Assembly: GCF_010183535.1 (NCBI RefSeq)
Contig: NC_071328.1
Coordinates: 11,966,001 to 12,030,000, forward strand
Length of the DNA: 64,000 nucleotides
Source: Caenorhabditis remanei
Taxonomy: Eukaryota; Nematoda; Chromadorea; Rhabditida; Rhabditidae
Reading direction: 5' to 3'
Shown here: positions 48,516-61,595 of the stretch, in pieces
Layout: each line of letters begins with the position of its first letter
How positions within the stretch are numbered: the stretch's first letter is position 1
Notes under the pieces: generated by a model
Seen by the model: only the letters and a program-made list of their open reading frames with translations
Database searches by the model: none
Told to the model about the DNA's origin: nothing
Program-made: the position numbers and the translations under genes

Positions 48516-48596
48516 GTTCACGTGGCCAAGTGGTTAACGCTCACGCCTGTCGCTTAAATGGCGAGGGTTCGACTTTTGCCCATGGCGCGCTCTCCA
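48516..48596 (+). ncRNA. Degenerate tRNA-like (SINE-like) sequence
   Basis: It has an A-box-like TGGCCAAGTGG, an anticodon-arm-like TCGC/GCGA stem around TTAAATG, and a B-box-like GGTTCGACTTT. The acceptor stem does not close and the T-arm is poor, so it is a relic or a tRNA-derived repeat rather than a working tRNA. Confidence 0.3.
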
Positions 48597-49204
48597 CTTT
48601 ATTTCTCAAAAATCTTGCGGACATCTTGAAAAACAGACAGACAAATCCACAAACAGAGCCCACACGCGTTTTATATATAAGAATGATGGCTCATCTTCTT
48701 GGTATACTCGATTTACAACTAATGATATACAGTATACCTCTGTAAAACCATACTTTAGAATGAACATCGATGAATTATTTACCGTGACAGTTACTAGATT
48801 CAATCTGGGTAAAAGAACAATAAGGTTTCGTGATTCCAGAAACTTGGTACCCTTCTGAATGACACCTTCGATGGTCCACAAACAAACAGGAAACACAATT
48901 GTCTCATCTGAATGATTGCCACCTTTTGACCTTCCGAAAAAACAAAAGGATTAGTAAACGAGATGACAAGCGTAGCATATTGGAAGTCCCAAGTTTCCCA
49001 AGGTACAGTCGGTGTCTCCATGTCAAAGAGACGGAAGTTAATTTCTCATAGTGACCAGGATGAAAACAATATTTCGTGAGGCATTGCAAATTTCAGATCT
49101 TAACGGAATGTCACTTTTTTCGAATTTTGTTATCATTCTTGTTGAAAATGAAGACCTTGCTTCCCTGATTTTTCTCAAAATGCACTGTCTCCCAGTCTCG
49201 GAAA

Positions 49205-49650
49205 ATGAAGAAACGAAAATTTGTGAACTTTGCAGGTCTACAACTTTATTTCTTTAACTTTAGCGTAAAACTTTAGGTAGGAAGTAAGAACATTTCGGAA
49301 TTATTTTGAGTACATCATCCATTTTGATATAATTTCAACTCGATATGGCAATTTTTTTGATTTTGTAAATATCTATCAGCGTTTTTAGTTTTCCACATGC
49401 TCCAGAAGTTTTTACACACTTCCAATGGACGGGTTTCAAATTTGATTCCTAGCTTTTGTAACGAATAAAAAAAAGAAAAATTGCCATTTCGAGCTGAAAT
49501 AATATCAGAAATCAGGATTTTTTGCATTGAATGGGTGGATGATGTACTCAGAATAATTCTAAAACTGAAATTTTCTAAATTCCGACCTGAAGCTTTACGC
49601 TAAAAAATAAAGAAAAAAGTTGTAGACCTGAAAACTTCACAAAATCTTTA
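49205..49650. repeat. 445-bp foldback element
   Basis: The arms are inverted copies: GTGAACTTTGCAGGTCTACA on the left against TGTAGACCTGAAAACTTCAC on the right, extending through TTTAGCGTAAA/TTTACGCTAAA and GTACATCATCCA/TGGATGATGTAC to a centre near 49430. It contains no open frame. Confidence 0.65.
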
Positions 49651-49719
49651 TTTCATGAGGATAGATCGAACATTTACTTGCAATTCTTTTTCGCAGACTT
49701 GGAGACCGTGTGATGTCAG

Positions 49720-50052
49720 TTGTATATGGTGTGTATAGATCAAAAGCAGAGTTTTATTTTTGCAATTGAAAACTTTTTTGTACGTGCTCTTTCTACGTTA
49801 AGTTACGGGCAGTCAATGTAAACAGTTCAAAAATTTATCATTTTGGAACTGAAAAGAACGCAACGTTAGAGCATTGAGGCGTAACTTTTCTGAGCTGAAA
49901 ATTTCTTGGGGGTGTCTTGTCTGTTATTACAAAAATGAAGCTCTACTTTTGATATATAAGATTCGCTGAAAGACCAAGCTGTGACTCAAAAAGTTGCCAT
50001 TTTTCATTTTCAACTAAAACAGCAAATGTCGCATTCTGCATGGCCGGTACTG
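49720..50052. repeat. FB1 remnant
   Basis: The right end is intact (GGCCGGTACTG followed by TA). The left terminus is lost, and the arms are more diverged than in other copies. Confidence 0.5.
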
Positions 50053-50685
50053 TATGTATTTAACTGGATTCGATACTCTGCAAATTTGAATGAAAGCCCC
50101 TCAAACCTAATTTTCAGCCTTTTCGGAGGTCTCTTTTTTTTGTTTTTAAAGTTTTGTTTAAAACGAATTTAGCAGATTGAAACTGACAACTTTTGACACT
50201 TCTGGTGTTTCCATAGTTCCCAATTTGGTCTGAATAAAATTCTTGAGGAATACTCTAGAAAGAATCCTATAAATTTTCTAGAATATCAGATTCATCTGAT
50301 AAACAAGGATACTTATATGGTATACTTTATATCACCCCTCATATATGATTGTAATTCTATCCAAATATACAGAATACTTCCCATTGAGCCATATAGTCCT
50401 ATCCCCTCCCATATTGAATACTTCCCATATATATTCAGTGTGAGCAGTTGTAAGTGTGACGGGTCACTCTAGTTAGCCCCGCCCACTTCTGCACGCCCCC
50501 TTGTTTTCTAGTCTCATAGAACAGTCATTCCACTCTTAGGTCTTGTGAATGGTGAGCCATTCGAGATCTCTTGTCATTTCCTTTCTGACTTACATATTTT
50601 CTCCTTTCCTTCTTCTTTCCTTCTTTTTATACTTTCCTTTTTTCTAAACACTCTTTCCTGTTCTCATCTTCATTTCTTTCCAGAA

Positions 50686-53600
50686 ATGTACTCAATTCCA
50701 AACGAGTTCAACGATCTCCCACCAATGTCCGGAGCTCCTCCACAGTATGCTCCAACAATGAGCTCTCAACAGTTCGATCCACTTTGGAGCAACAATCATC
50801 AAATGATGCAGAGTGATGGACAGTATGGCTCACAAGGCAACTTCTCACAAACACAATACGGAGATTACTTGACTCAGGCACCAATGAATCAACAGAACAG
50901 TGAGTTTTTTTTTTTTAATTTTCGATTCCAGGGAGAGTTTTGTTGACATATTAAAGAAAACCCTTTTAAAATTATCAAATTTTTCAATTCTCGGGCCGAT
51001 CTCTGATTCACAAAAAGAGCTCCGGGACGTTTCGATACCAGGACTTTTGGAAATCTCGGCATTTCCAAACCGGACGTTTTAAAACCATGACATTTCGATA
51101 CCAAACATTTAAAAAATCACTAAAAAATGGGACATTTTTTGGTATTGAAATGACATTGTTTCAAAATCTATCGAATTGTCAAGGTTGCCAAATGTCTGGT
51201 TTCGAACCTAACCGTTTTATTAGCAGGGCACGATTCTTATAACCGCGCTCTACCGAAACCAAAGAAAATAGTGTGCGAAATTGAGAAACTCCAAGAAAAA
51301 AGACATTTCTCAAGGGGATTTCGATAGAGCGCAGTTGTAAGAACTGTGCCGAGCTAATAGTTTTGTAGCGAAAAATTTCAATATAATAGGTTTAAGCTGC
51401 TCACGAATTGTCTGTGACAAGTCGTACAAAAATGTATTCATTAAATTTCAGACTTACCAAATGCGGTGATGCCAACACCCTCGTCGTTCAACTATCCAGT
51501 GCCACAGATCCCACAAATGGCTCCACAACTTCCAGTTTCTCAACCAGTTGCAGAGAATAATGAGCCGCCGAGTCGTGAGATTACTGTCAAACTGGAGAAG
51601 CCGGAAATTTGGAATGAATTCCACAAATTGGGAAACGAGATGCTGGTTCTCCCAGCTGGCAGGTAAGTTTTATTCGGAATATGTTGTCGTTTTGGGATAT
51701 TCTGGTACCAAGTTATTAAAATTGTTTTGGATATTCTAATGATGATACTCGAAAATTTATTCTCATTTAAGAAAATGCAAAACTCTAGACCACCGGTTTC
51801 CGTCTACCTAGAATCCCACAAATCATTTGGTTTCGCTGATTTTATGAGTTGAGGAAAAGATTCTTAAATGATTTTCGAGGTTTTCCATTGAAGTTTGTAA
51901 TGTTCTTAAATGCATTTAGAATCATAACTCTTTATACCAAAACCAAAACCTTTTCTATACCAAAACCTTTTCTAAAATCCATCAAATCATTTTACAGACT
52001 AATCTTCCCACGACTCAATTACACCATCGACGGTCTTAATCCAAACTGTCAATACTCAGTGGGTCTGAAACTCCGAAGAGTCAACAAGTACTACATGGAA
52101 TTTAATAAGAAAAAGACACCAACCGAATGGAAAGAATCGGCAAAACTGGTGCAGGAAGTGCCAGAGGAGAGTAATGAAGTCTTCGTGGACTCGAGAATTG
52201 GAAGTCATTTTATGGAGAATGGAATCGATTGCAGCATGGTGAATATAAATTCCATTGGACGGAAAACCGCTGAGGAAGGAACGGATCAAATGAAGGAAGT
52301 AGAAGGAGAGGAATCAAAAAAGAAAGTTTATCGGAAAAGAGTTCCCACCAAAGAGAAGAAGGTCAGTTGAATGGAAAAATAGAGATTCTGAATAAAACTT
52401 TATTTCAGATGCTTGTGCACAGTCTTTGCCGATATCTCCCTGTCTTGCGAATCTATTCTGTGGACACTAGATCTTCTTCAGTTGAACTTCTCAAAGAGTT
52501 CTCATTCGAGGAGACACAATTCGTTGTTACGACTATAATCAAGGTATGTTTTTGACCAAACTGTGCTACACCAGGGATGTGCGAAACGGAAATACCAAAA
52601 TTTTCGAAATTTCTAATATTTTTCGGACAATTCCGGTTTCCGATAAACTTTTGCGGAAAACTTTGGTTCCGAAATTACCGAAATTTCAAACATCGTCGTG
52701 ATGACAAAAAAATAACTTCGAAAGAAATTGCTGCAAAACCAACGTGAACGGTTCCAAAAATTCATATTGGCAAGACACATGTCGTACAACTTCGCTCTGC
52801 CGAAACCGAAGGAAATTGTGTGCGAAATTAAGAGACTCAGAGAAAAAGAGACATTTTTCAAGGGTATTTCGGTGGAGCGCATTTGTAAAAACTGTGTCGA
52901 GCTTTCAGTAATTTTTGACCTGTGCCAAAATTTACAGAATTTTCAGTTTGTACTGCATATGTATTGATTTTGACTATAAAAAACTTGAAACCGAGTTTCC
53001 AACATTTCCGGAATTTTTAGTTCCGCACATCCATGTACCTTTCCTCTATTCAACCTCTTCCCATTTTTCAGAATGACGCAGTGACAAGATTGAAGACAAA
53101 GCACAACAAGTATGCTCGCGGCGACTATAAAGTGTCTGTATCCAAGACTTCTGATGCCAAGCCTGCCACGCCTCCGACACTCGACACAACTACAGACTCA
53201 TCCGGATATTCGTCAATGGACAGCACAATTGCATCCACTTCTTCAATCTCTCCTACGCCACGTGGCCAGAAGAGATCTTTCTCGTCAGTAGAAGAGCTTT
53301 CAGAAACTGGGATGAAGCGGCAGAAGGAGTCAAGACTAGAAGAGTATGAAGTTCCAATTTCTCATTGTCCATCGACCCAGGAACCGGAGAACTTGCAAAA
53401 CTATAACAGATATGACAGCTCAACATATGGATCATCGGAAGAATTGAGTTCAGCTCCTCCATACAAACCTGCCAAGAAAACCCCAGCTCTCAATGATGTT
53501 ACGAATTGCCATGTCAATGATAATAGAGGATCAGTGATCCCACCACAACAATATCCAGGGCTACCATCAACTTCTCAAATGCACACATTCCCTGATTATT

Positions 53601-53914
53601 CGGCAGCGTCAAGTGAGCAATATGGACATTTCCCTCAATATTCTGCCAACTCAACGTCATCGAATAACGTCCAGAATCACTACTCTTATGCTCAACCTTC
53701 TTATCAGCAACCATGGAAACCTTCAAGCTCTCAACCACACCCATATCAGTATGGACAACCTACTCAATTCTCTTCCATGGCCCCGACACCGTTCGATCAG
53801 ACTGCTCACTCATCCACAGCTACTCCTTCTTCCCAGCAACAAACGCCATACTCTTACAACCAGTGGAATTCGGGAAATCTGGATTTTGGAATGAATTCTA
53901 ACTATCGCTTCTAG
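50686..53914 (+). CDS. Divergent T-box transcription factor
   Basis: Five exons (50686-50899, 51452-51662, 51998-52361, 52409-52543, 53072-53914) encode 588 aa. The start follows an acceptor (TTTCCAGAA ATG), so the in-frame upstream ATG at 50545 is probably spliced away. The T-box runs from about residue 120: ITVKLEKPEIWNEFHKLGNE, MLVLPAGRRLIFPRLNYTID, GLNPNCQYSVGLKLRRVNKY, then LVHSLCRYLPVLRIYSVDTR, FEETQFVVTTIIKNDAVTRL. Between the middle and last blocks is a lysine/glutamate-rich stretch (ESKKKVYRKRVPTKEKK) that canonical T-boxes lack. Flanking regions are Gln/Pro/Ser/Tyr-rich, as in activation domains. Caenorhabditis carries many fast-evolving T-box genes; I cannot name the orthologue. 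Nuclear, DNA-binding. Confidence 0.85.
51236..51341. repeat. FB4 element in T-box intron 1
   Basis: Ends TTATAACCGCGCTCTACCGA and TCGATAGAGCGCAGTTGTAA are inverted. The interior is shared with 45411-45519. Confidence 0.65.
52784..52888. repeat. FB4 element in T-box intron 4
   Basis: Ends GTACAACTTCGCTCTGCCGA and TCGGTGGAGCGCATTTGTAA. The interior, with GTGCGAAATTAAGAGACTCA, matches the other FB4 copies. Confidence 0.65.
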
Positions 53915-55954
53915 AAGGTGTTTATGACTTATAATTAATTATCTTCTTAACATACTTGTCATCCGGGTCGAGTCAAAAGCGATTGTAATCCGGTACGTTT
54001 TTTTGGCGCTCGGCTCGGTCCGGTTAACAAATATGGTTCTTATGTTCAGAATGTTTTCGGGTATAAATATAATTAAGTGTCATTATTAGGAAATTAACAT
54101 GTACGGAGTTATTTATTTTCTTCTCTTGATAACTTATTATGCGATTTTTGTTTGAAATAAATAGATTTTCTTCAATGACAAGTTTTTGAATTTCAAGATT
54201 TTATTCATTCTCAACGGACTTCAAGTTGAGACGCATTCTTTCTAGTCTCTGAAACAGAAACTAAAAAAGTTGTCAACTAAAAAATGAAGCTCTAGGTTTG
54301 ATCAACACGAAAAATATAAAGTTGAACATTCGAATCATTGTAATAAACTCTTCCAGATATCAACCGATACAAGGGATCAGATTGTAAAAAAACTGAAACT
54401 CAAGTTTGCTCTAACGATTAATGTGACCATCGGTTACGGTAGTGGTTGGTACAGGATTCACATTCAAATATTCGGATCTTTCCGAGTTATTCGGTCATTC
54501 TGAAAACCAAACTTGTCAAATATCGGCCCGAGTTCAGGAAGAGGTACCTACTTTTTACCAACTTTTTTAAATTAAAAACAATTTTAAATTGAAAAATCCA
54601 ATTTCTTGATGCATAACTAGCATTTGATTGAATTCTGAAGTGTAGTCAAAAATTCGACATTTTTTGGAAAAAATTCAAAAAAATTCAAATTTTCGCTTAA
54701 AAAACCCGAAGTTTCTGTAGGAGACAAAATATAACATCATGCAGTTATAATACATGTTTTACGAAATTTAATTTATGCCTTACAACATCGGCTTCTCTCT
54801 GTAATGCAACACTAATCTCCCCTATATTTACAACTAAAAAAAGAAGCAGCTTCTCCTCCTCGGAACACCTATTCCACCCGAAGGTAAATAAACACAAAAA
54901 ATGTAAATGTATACGGTAAGCCTCGAAAACCAATTTGTTCCATTTGTACATCTCATTTATTCTCTCTCCTCAAATCCTGTTACCTTTTCTTCTGAATCCC
55001 TTCATCTCTTTTTCGGTTATGTTCCAAATCGGCCACCTGTGTGTCCGTTTATACGTGAAAAAGGAAAAAGAAGAAGTGGTGGGAGGGAAGGTTTGTTTCT
55101 TTTTTCTCTTTCATGAAGGCAGTTTTCGGGTTTTGAGAAGAAGACATGACAAACCGAGAAGCTTGTAATCCGCCCCCTCTTGCGTAATGCCTTGCGCCAC
55201 ACAAGGAAACGAGAATCGATCTCTAATTGAAGAGAGACAGGGGAGGAGATGGACGGTTCGAAATGCCAACCGGAAACTTCAATCCAGAAGAGAAAAAAGA
55301 AGGAAGAAGAAGGCATGAAGTCTGCTGCTGGGAGTAGTTATTATTCCAACACCTCTTCGTTGTATTCTAAAACAACAATTTATTCTGTTAGAACTGAAGG
55401 TGGATTCATATTTTATAGGCAGATTTGATCTGGAAGATGTTTCGTTTGCTTTCTGATTTTTATCTCAATTAGATCTTTGCAAAATTTTTTGTGTGTACCT
55501 TGGAAAGTGATTGAATTTTAGCAACTTTAAAATAGTTAGAAACGATCTTTTCGCTTTAATTTTTTCCAACATAATAAAAAAAACGCGGTAATACGAAATT
55601 TTGAATTTGTGCCACTTAGACTATTTATTTCAAGTTTTTGGGATAAAAGCAGTTTATCAACATAATTTCAGAAAAAATCTTATCCTCCCAAAATTAAGTA
55701 AGTTTTGAGCACTTGCAACTTAATCAAGAATGAATATCATTTGTTATAATTATGAATCATTTTGTAGATCAAATTCAGATCTCCATGTTTGCTGTTAACA
55801 ACTTTTTGAAATATTTTCTATATTTTGAGGTGAGCTTATTCAAAGTTAGCTACATTGAACCGTAAAAGTAGGAGAGAGCGAAAATTTAGTTTCGAGAGCT
55901 CACCGTCCCCTAACCCTAATTTTGTGTTTTATCAATTTTGATATTGTACTCCTT

Positions 55955-56222
55955 ATGTAGCTCAAGTCGCGACCTTCATTTTTGTAGTTGACATCTTTTT
56001 CGTTGCTTTCCTAGTTTTTGAGATACGCGTCTTCAAAGTCAGCGGAATATTAACAAAAAAAAGAGATAGAGAGAGAGAGAGATCGCGCAGAGAAAGCAGA
56101 CGTACGAGCTTCTCTGCGTCTCTCCTCTCCATTCTTCATCTTTAGAGGATCATATCTCAATAACGAAGGAAGGTACCAAATAGTTGTCAACTACAAAAAT
56201 GAAGCACTAGATTTTTCCTACA
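55955..56222. repeat. FB5 hairpin element
   Basis: The outer arms are TTCATTTTTGTAGTTGACAT and GTTGTCAACTACAAAAATGA. The inner arms are GCGCAGAGAAAGC and GCTTCTCTGCGTCTCTC around a centre near 56107. Confidence 0.65.
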
Positions 56223-57080
56223 CTTTCATATAAAATTTGTATGAATTCTGATCATCGGGATATAATTAAGAAGCTCTCAAAGTTACCCATTATTCGCAAG
56301 ATAAAACAAGTGCAAATCCCGTCACGGTCATCCATTTTCGTCAGCCATTTTCTTTTTTCTTCCACTTTCTCAGAATCCCATTTCACCCTTTTTCCCAATT
56401 CACACCCACCTAGTTTGCCCTTTCTCTTGATCATCTGTAACGGTGACGTTTCTGAAATTCTTATGCAAATTTTCCAGTTTTTTCTCTCTCTGTTTTTTTT
56501 TCAAATTCAATTTATTTTTGATCATTCTCTCTGTCCATCTATTTCTTTTTCATTTTTCTTTCACAAAAAATCGAAAAAAACCTGAAATCATTTTCGAGTC
56601 AAAAGATGAAAAAAGGCCTCCCACTGTGTGGTCGATTCCCTTTTCCATGATAATTCCAGTTCTTTTTCTCTCTCTTTTTCCTAATTCACAAGTGAAATGT
56701 CATTCTCAGAATCATTACTTTCTAGTAGTACTAGATGGCTAATAGTGTGGATCATTTGATAAGTCTTTTCTCTCTAAAAGTTTTTGGTGGCCACTTTCAG
56801 AGAAATTCTCTTGAAGGGTGGGGCGTATTAGTTATTTTTGGTGATGTTTGTTAACAAATTTTCAGAATTTCAGTGTCTCACCTTTCTCGAAAATTCCGTT
56901 AGAGCACGGTTGTCCAGAATCCGCTAATATGATACATTTCGATATTTCATCAGACATGTTTCGCTGAATTTGTTCGGTATACTGAATTCCAGAGCGAGAG
57001 CACATCGAAGTTGGAAAAAATCAGTAAACTTTGAAAGTGTCTCCTGAAATTAGGTGTTGCTCTACAGTTTCAACTTTATT

Positions 57081-57340
57081 CATCTTAAAGATCTCATTTT
57101 GATCTACATTTTTACAGTTAAAAACGTTTTGATATCACTTCTAGGTTTAGAGATATGAAGCTTTAAAGATGGGAACCTAACACTGAAGAAGAGAGAAAAG
57201 ACGCAGAGAAGCTAGAGCGGCTGACTTCTCTGCGTCTCTCCCTCTTTCAGCCTTGCGCAACGCAACTTCAAACCCTCATAACTCCAAAACTAGGAGAGCT
57301 ATGAAAACATTTTCAACTGCAAAAATGTGTATAATCTTAT
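57081..57340. repeat. FB5 hairpin element, complete
   Basis: The outer arms CTACATTTTTACAGTTAAAA and TTTTCAACTGCAAAAATGTG are inverted. Further in are GAGATATGAAGCTTTAAAGA/CTTCAAACCCTCATAACTC, and the core is GACGCAGAGAAGC/CTTCTCTGCGTCTC. Confidence 0.7.
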
Positions 57341-59007
57341 CCTCATTATTTTTTTAGTTGTCATAGTTTTTCAGAAATCTTCCTTGCTCATTTCTTTGAA
57401 ACTAAAAGATTAAAAAAAAAAGTCAACTGCAAAAATAGAGCCACAGATTATATCTGCAAGTTTTTTGTAAAACTATAAATATTCATTGGTAAGAAACGTC
57501 ATGAAATTGTTTTAAAATTTAGTTATAAGGCCTTATCATCAATTGGTCAAAACTTTTTAGGACAAAGTTTTTTCAGCCAATCAATGTACTCTAGAAAAAA
57601 AGGTCACATTTTTGAATCAGAGTGAAACGTTAATTACAACCCCACATTATTCTGCACCCAAAATATCACACTAACCAATAAATTTGCATAGATCCTTGGC
57701 AATGGCATCGACTGTAGATCAGTCTCCTTCCACTCATGACCTTCACATTTGCAGACATGTCAGAACATTCTTCTCTGTTTGTACCCTGAATTGATCCCCC
57801 TGCAATCCTATTGTCCCCCCCTGTCTTCATCTGCTTAAAGTTACCCAAACCTCACTTGACAAGAGGTCAATGCTCATCCTCTCTATTCGAAAACCTGACA
57901 CTACATACCTGTCACTACGATATGATCATGAACTTAATTAGTCACACTCTATTTTCCATATTCAGACATCTCCCCCATTTCTAGCTTCATCATTTAGTAT
58001 TACACCGTCTCGAACCCTGACTCATTATTCAAGAATCTTGAACAATTGACGGCGACAATAAGATTACAACCAAGAGAGAATAAAGGGTATCGAAGGTTCC
58101 AACCCCTCCTCCCCCCGTGTCATCAATGCCTACAAATCTAATACAAATATGTATCGCTTTTGCCTAAAAAGCTTCTGTCTACAGAGATGAAGAAGCCCCA
58201 AAACCGGTATCTCTGACATCTCTGTACGGTCTCTTTACTCTCAACCAATGCCATCTGGAAAACGAGGCGGAGAAGCAAAAGGAGGGGGACCGATCCTCAA
58301 GTTCACACACACATGAAGTCTCCCTCCAAACGACGACAAGCTTCTTCTTCTTCTTCTTTTTCATGTATATCCGCCCCCCTCTCTCCCTCTATCGGAAAGG
58401 ATAGTTGCCATTCTTTTTCACATCTTTTCATGCCAACCGACGATCAACTCATGATATCAGAAGAGATTTGGTCGCGCATGTTTATGTTGCGATATCGGAA
58501 ATAAGAAAGAGAGAAAAGAAGAGAGAAGTGTTCGATGTTGCGTAACCGCGCCGTTTTAGTGTTTGCCTCCTCGTATAACACCTTTTTTGGATGGATACCT
58601 CAAATGATATCATTGTGGTTGGGGGGGTTACCGTATTCCTTAGAAGTCAATAGCTTCTTTATCTTTGCTCCGTGCTCTTGGAGTTTCAAATCTCACTCAT
58701 GGCTTTGATTTTCTATTTTTTCCATGTTTCTTAATTTGACCTATTATGTTGACCTTTTCTTCATAATCAACTTTGAGGTCCTGCCACGCCTTCCTTCATA
58801 AATCCACCTGTTCTATTTTACATTTTTTGAATAGACCAAGACAAGAGCTCAATTTTTGTAGTTGATAACTTTTCTCTAACTCCGTTGGATTTTAAGATAT
58901 ACCCTCTTGAAGAGACCCTACTATGAACTGACCGAGGATGTTAGCAAACTTATAGTTAGAAGCTATCTAACTGCTTCCCACGCTACTCTACAATTTCATA
59001 ATTATTA

Positions 59008-59240
59008 TCATTTTATAGATAAAATCTAGTGCTTCATGTTTGTAGTTGGCAACTTTTTTTCTAGCTCCTTTTGTTTTTGAGATATACGTCATAAAGGTAG
59101 ACTGCCCCAGAGAACGGGAGTGAAAGACGTAGAGAAGCTCGATTGTCGGTTTCTCTGCTCTCTCCCCTTCCCTCACTCAGCTTCTAGCCCTACCCAGAAG
59201 AGCTATCAAAAAGTGGTTTTCATTTTGTAGTTAACAACTC
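59008..59240. repeat. FB5-related hairpin element
   Basis: Left arm GTTTGTAGTTGGCAACTTTT, core AAGACGTAGAGAAGC and GGTTTCTCTGCTCTCTCC. The right arm is more diverged. Confidence 0.5.
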
Positions 59241-59639
59241 TTTCTGGTCAGGAAAATACTGTAGTCCCCGTAGCCAACTCTTTTTTCTCAGAAGTTCAAT
59301 CACTTCCTGCCTACATTTCTGTGTAGTGAAGTAGAAGAAGAAAATGATATCTTATCACAAATGAAGATGTTTGTTGTGTAGTCTCACAACATCGTGATGA
59401 CTTCTGCCATCATGAAAACATATTATTGTCGCTTTTTTCTCTGTCTGCCAATTACTGATTTTCCTTATTTACTGTTGTTCTGCTATAGGGCTAGTAGACT
59501 TTCAAGTTGGGGATGATTGCTGGAAGGAGGCTGCGAAAGGACGCTGCGAGTTTAGCACCGTGAGATCCAAGTATCCCTGCTCAAAACTCTGACTACTAGC
59601 CCAGTTGCTACTCGATTAAACGACAGAAAATTTGTGACC

Positions 59640-59745
59640 TACCGCTGCGAGGTTGACGCTGCGAGCTTAGCGCTGCGAATTTGACGCTGCGAGCTTGATG
59701 TTGCGAGCTTGACGCTGTGAGCTTGACGCTGCGAGTTTTGACATG
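59640..59745. repeat. 14-bp tandem repeat
   Basis: Around seven to eight imperfect copies of ACGCTGCGAGCTTG; earlier scattered units (GGACGCTGCGAG) lie near 59535. Non-coding minisatellite. Confidence 0.7.
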
Positions 59746-61595
59746 GATCATCTCCGTATGTCCAGTGAGTCGCTTCGCATAAATCATGCTCCACCACCCT
59801 TTTGTCGTCTGCGTCTCTCATTCTATTCCATTCCGATAGAGCGCATTTGTTACATCCTCTTGATCTGATCTACCATTCCCATAGACGACAATATGCTCCA
59901 CTGTACTCGTCGACCTTGCTATAGCTTTCCCTACAAAACTTTTCCCACAAGTACATTTTCTTTTTCTTTTTCTTCTTCCAGACATCTCTGAATATCCAAT
60001 TTACCTTGAACAACACTACTAGTAGTACTACAGCTTAGGTAAACACTTTCCCCCCATGCTTAAAAGTGAAAAGACCTTCCGGATTGCCATCCGCCGCCTG
60101 TATGTGATGACAGAGGTCTCTCTCCCCCCACAAAACAATTGGAATCTCTTCGTCATCCCTCCTTACTTTCACTTCTTCTGCCGTTCGTCTTCTTCTTTTT
60201 CTTCTGATGATCAATCAATTCACTTCTGCCCTCCACCTCCTACTTTTTCTCCTCCTTTTTGCATTGCGCCATCGTCACAAAATACCTGCTTTCGACGATG
60301 CAAAATTGCGGTTTCTTTTTCCTTTTTTTGTTGTGAGATCAGACTTTTCCATCATTTTTCGTATGCTTCTTTTTTCATGATTCGTGTTTTGCCGCCTACA
60401 TATTTTTTGGCGAGGAACTTCTTTTTGGATTTTTGAACTTTTCTGAAGACTATAGAACAGAAATTGTTGGTTTGGGAAAAGGTAAACAACCACTTAATTA
60501 CGTATTGAGAGGTTTTCGCTGAACGTTTCAAACCAAAAAATGATTTCGATTTGTAGAATTCACCTTCGAGTCGTTTTATTGAAATTTCTTGTTGTTCCAC
60601 TTTTCCAATTTTCAATTTGTTATCTAGATTAAATCTTGATCCTCATTTCTGTAATTGACAACTTTTTTCTAGCCTCTGTAGACTTTGAGATATGAGTTCT
60701 CAAAGACACTCTACTTTCAGTGCAACAGTTTTTACAGTAAACTTTGATCTAGGGTATCTAAGTTGCTCAGCGTCCCAATTTTTCAAATTTATAGGCATTA
60801 CGTAGATCAAGTCTAGTTTTCCATTTTTTTAGTTGACAACTTTTTATATCTTTAATACCTTTCGAGCTATGATCCTCCTATCTCCTAGTCGCCTCGACCC
60901 TTCTCCGTTGCTTTTGCACGGCGCAAGTTCAAGTCATTTTATCTAGACAAGCCATATATCTATACAAAAGATGTTAACTAATAGAATTTGTAAAATTTTA
61001 CGCGAATCAATTTTTCAGTTGACAATTTTTTTGTGCAAACTCAATAAAAAAGATAGGATGAAAAAAGTAGAGCTATCTTAAAACGGACGATTTATTAATC
61101 TACCATTTTCAAAGAACAGTAGCAAAAATCTAGTTTCAATAAAATCAGAAAATATGAACTTGAAATCCAAAGTTTTTCTAGAAGTTGAATCATCTATCCC
61201 CTGAGGAATCTTCTGAAAAGTCACAAGATTTCCTATACTCATAATCTTGTGACCATTTTCAGATTGCTCACCTTATCTTTTCCATATAATTTTGTTTTTT
61301 TCAAAACCCAAACTACATTTCTAATCTTCTCTCTGTCATCAGTTTCACTCAAGTGTTTTTCCCTATTCTGTTACGTAACAAGCTTCTCTTTTTGTCTCGA
61401 GAATCATTTCCATTGTCCCCTCCCGAAACGTCTTCAGTAGCTACCAAAAGTGGCTAACTGGTTTTTTATTAAAAGGAACGAATTGGAAGTTACACATATT
61501 CTGGGGTGTCCCTTTTTCTAGCCGCTTTGTTCTTTCAGTTTCAGTTCTCTCTCCCACTTCATTCCTTATCATTTTCAGGTCACTCGGGGGGTTCC

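Larger units (their letters stand above)
47529..50685. other. Repeat-rich region upstream of the T-box gene
   Basis: About 3.2 kb with a tRNA-like relic (48516-48596), a 445-bp foldback (49205-49650), an FB1 remnant (49720-50052) and GGCGCGCCTT-type short repeats (47744, 48450). No protein gene is seen. Confidence 0.5.
53915..61595. other. Large repeat-rich intergenic region
   Basis: About 7.7 kb without a supportable gene. It holds several FB5 hairpin elements, a 14-bp tandem repeat (59640-59745), purine tracts and many GTTGACAAC motifs. The 3' end of the T-box gene and the promoter of the BPI-type gene lie at its edges. Confidence 0.5.
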
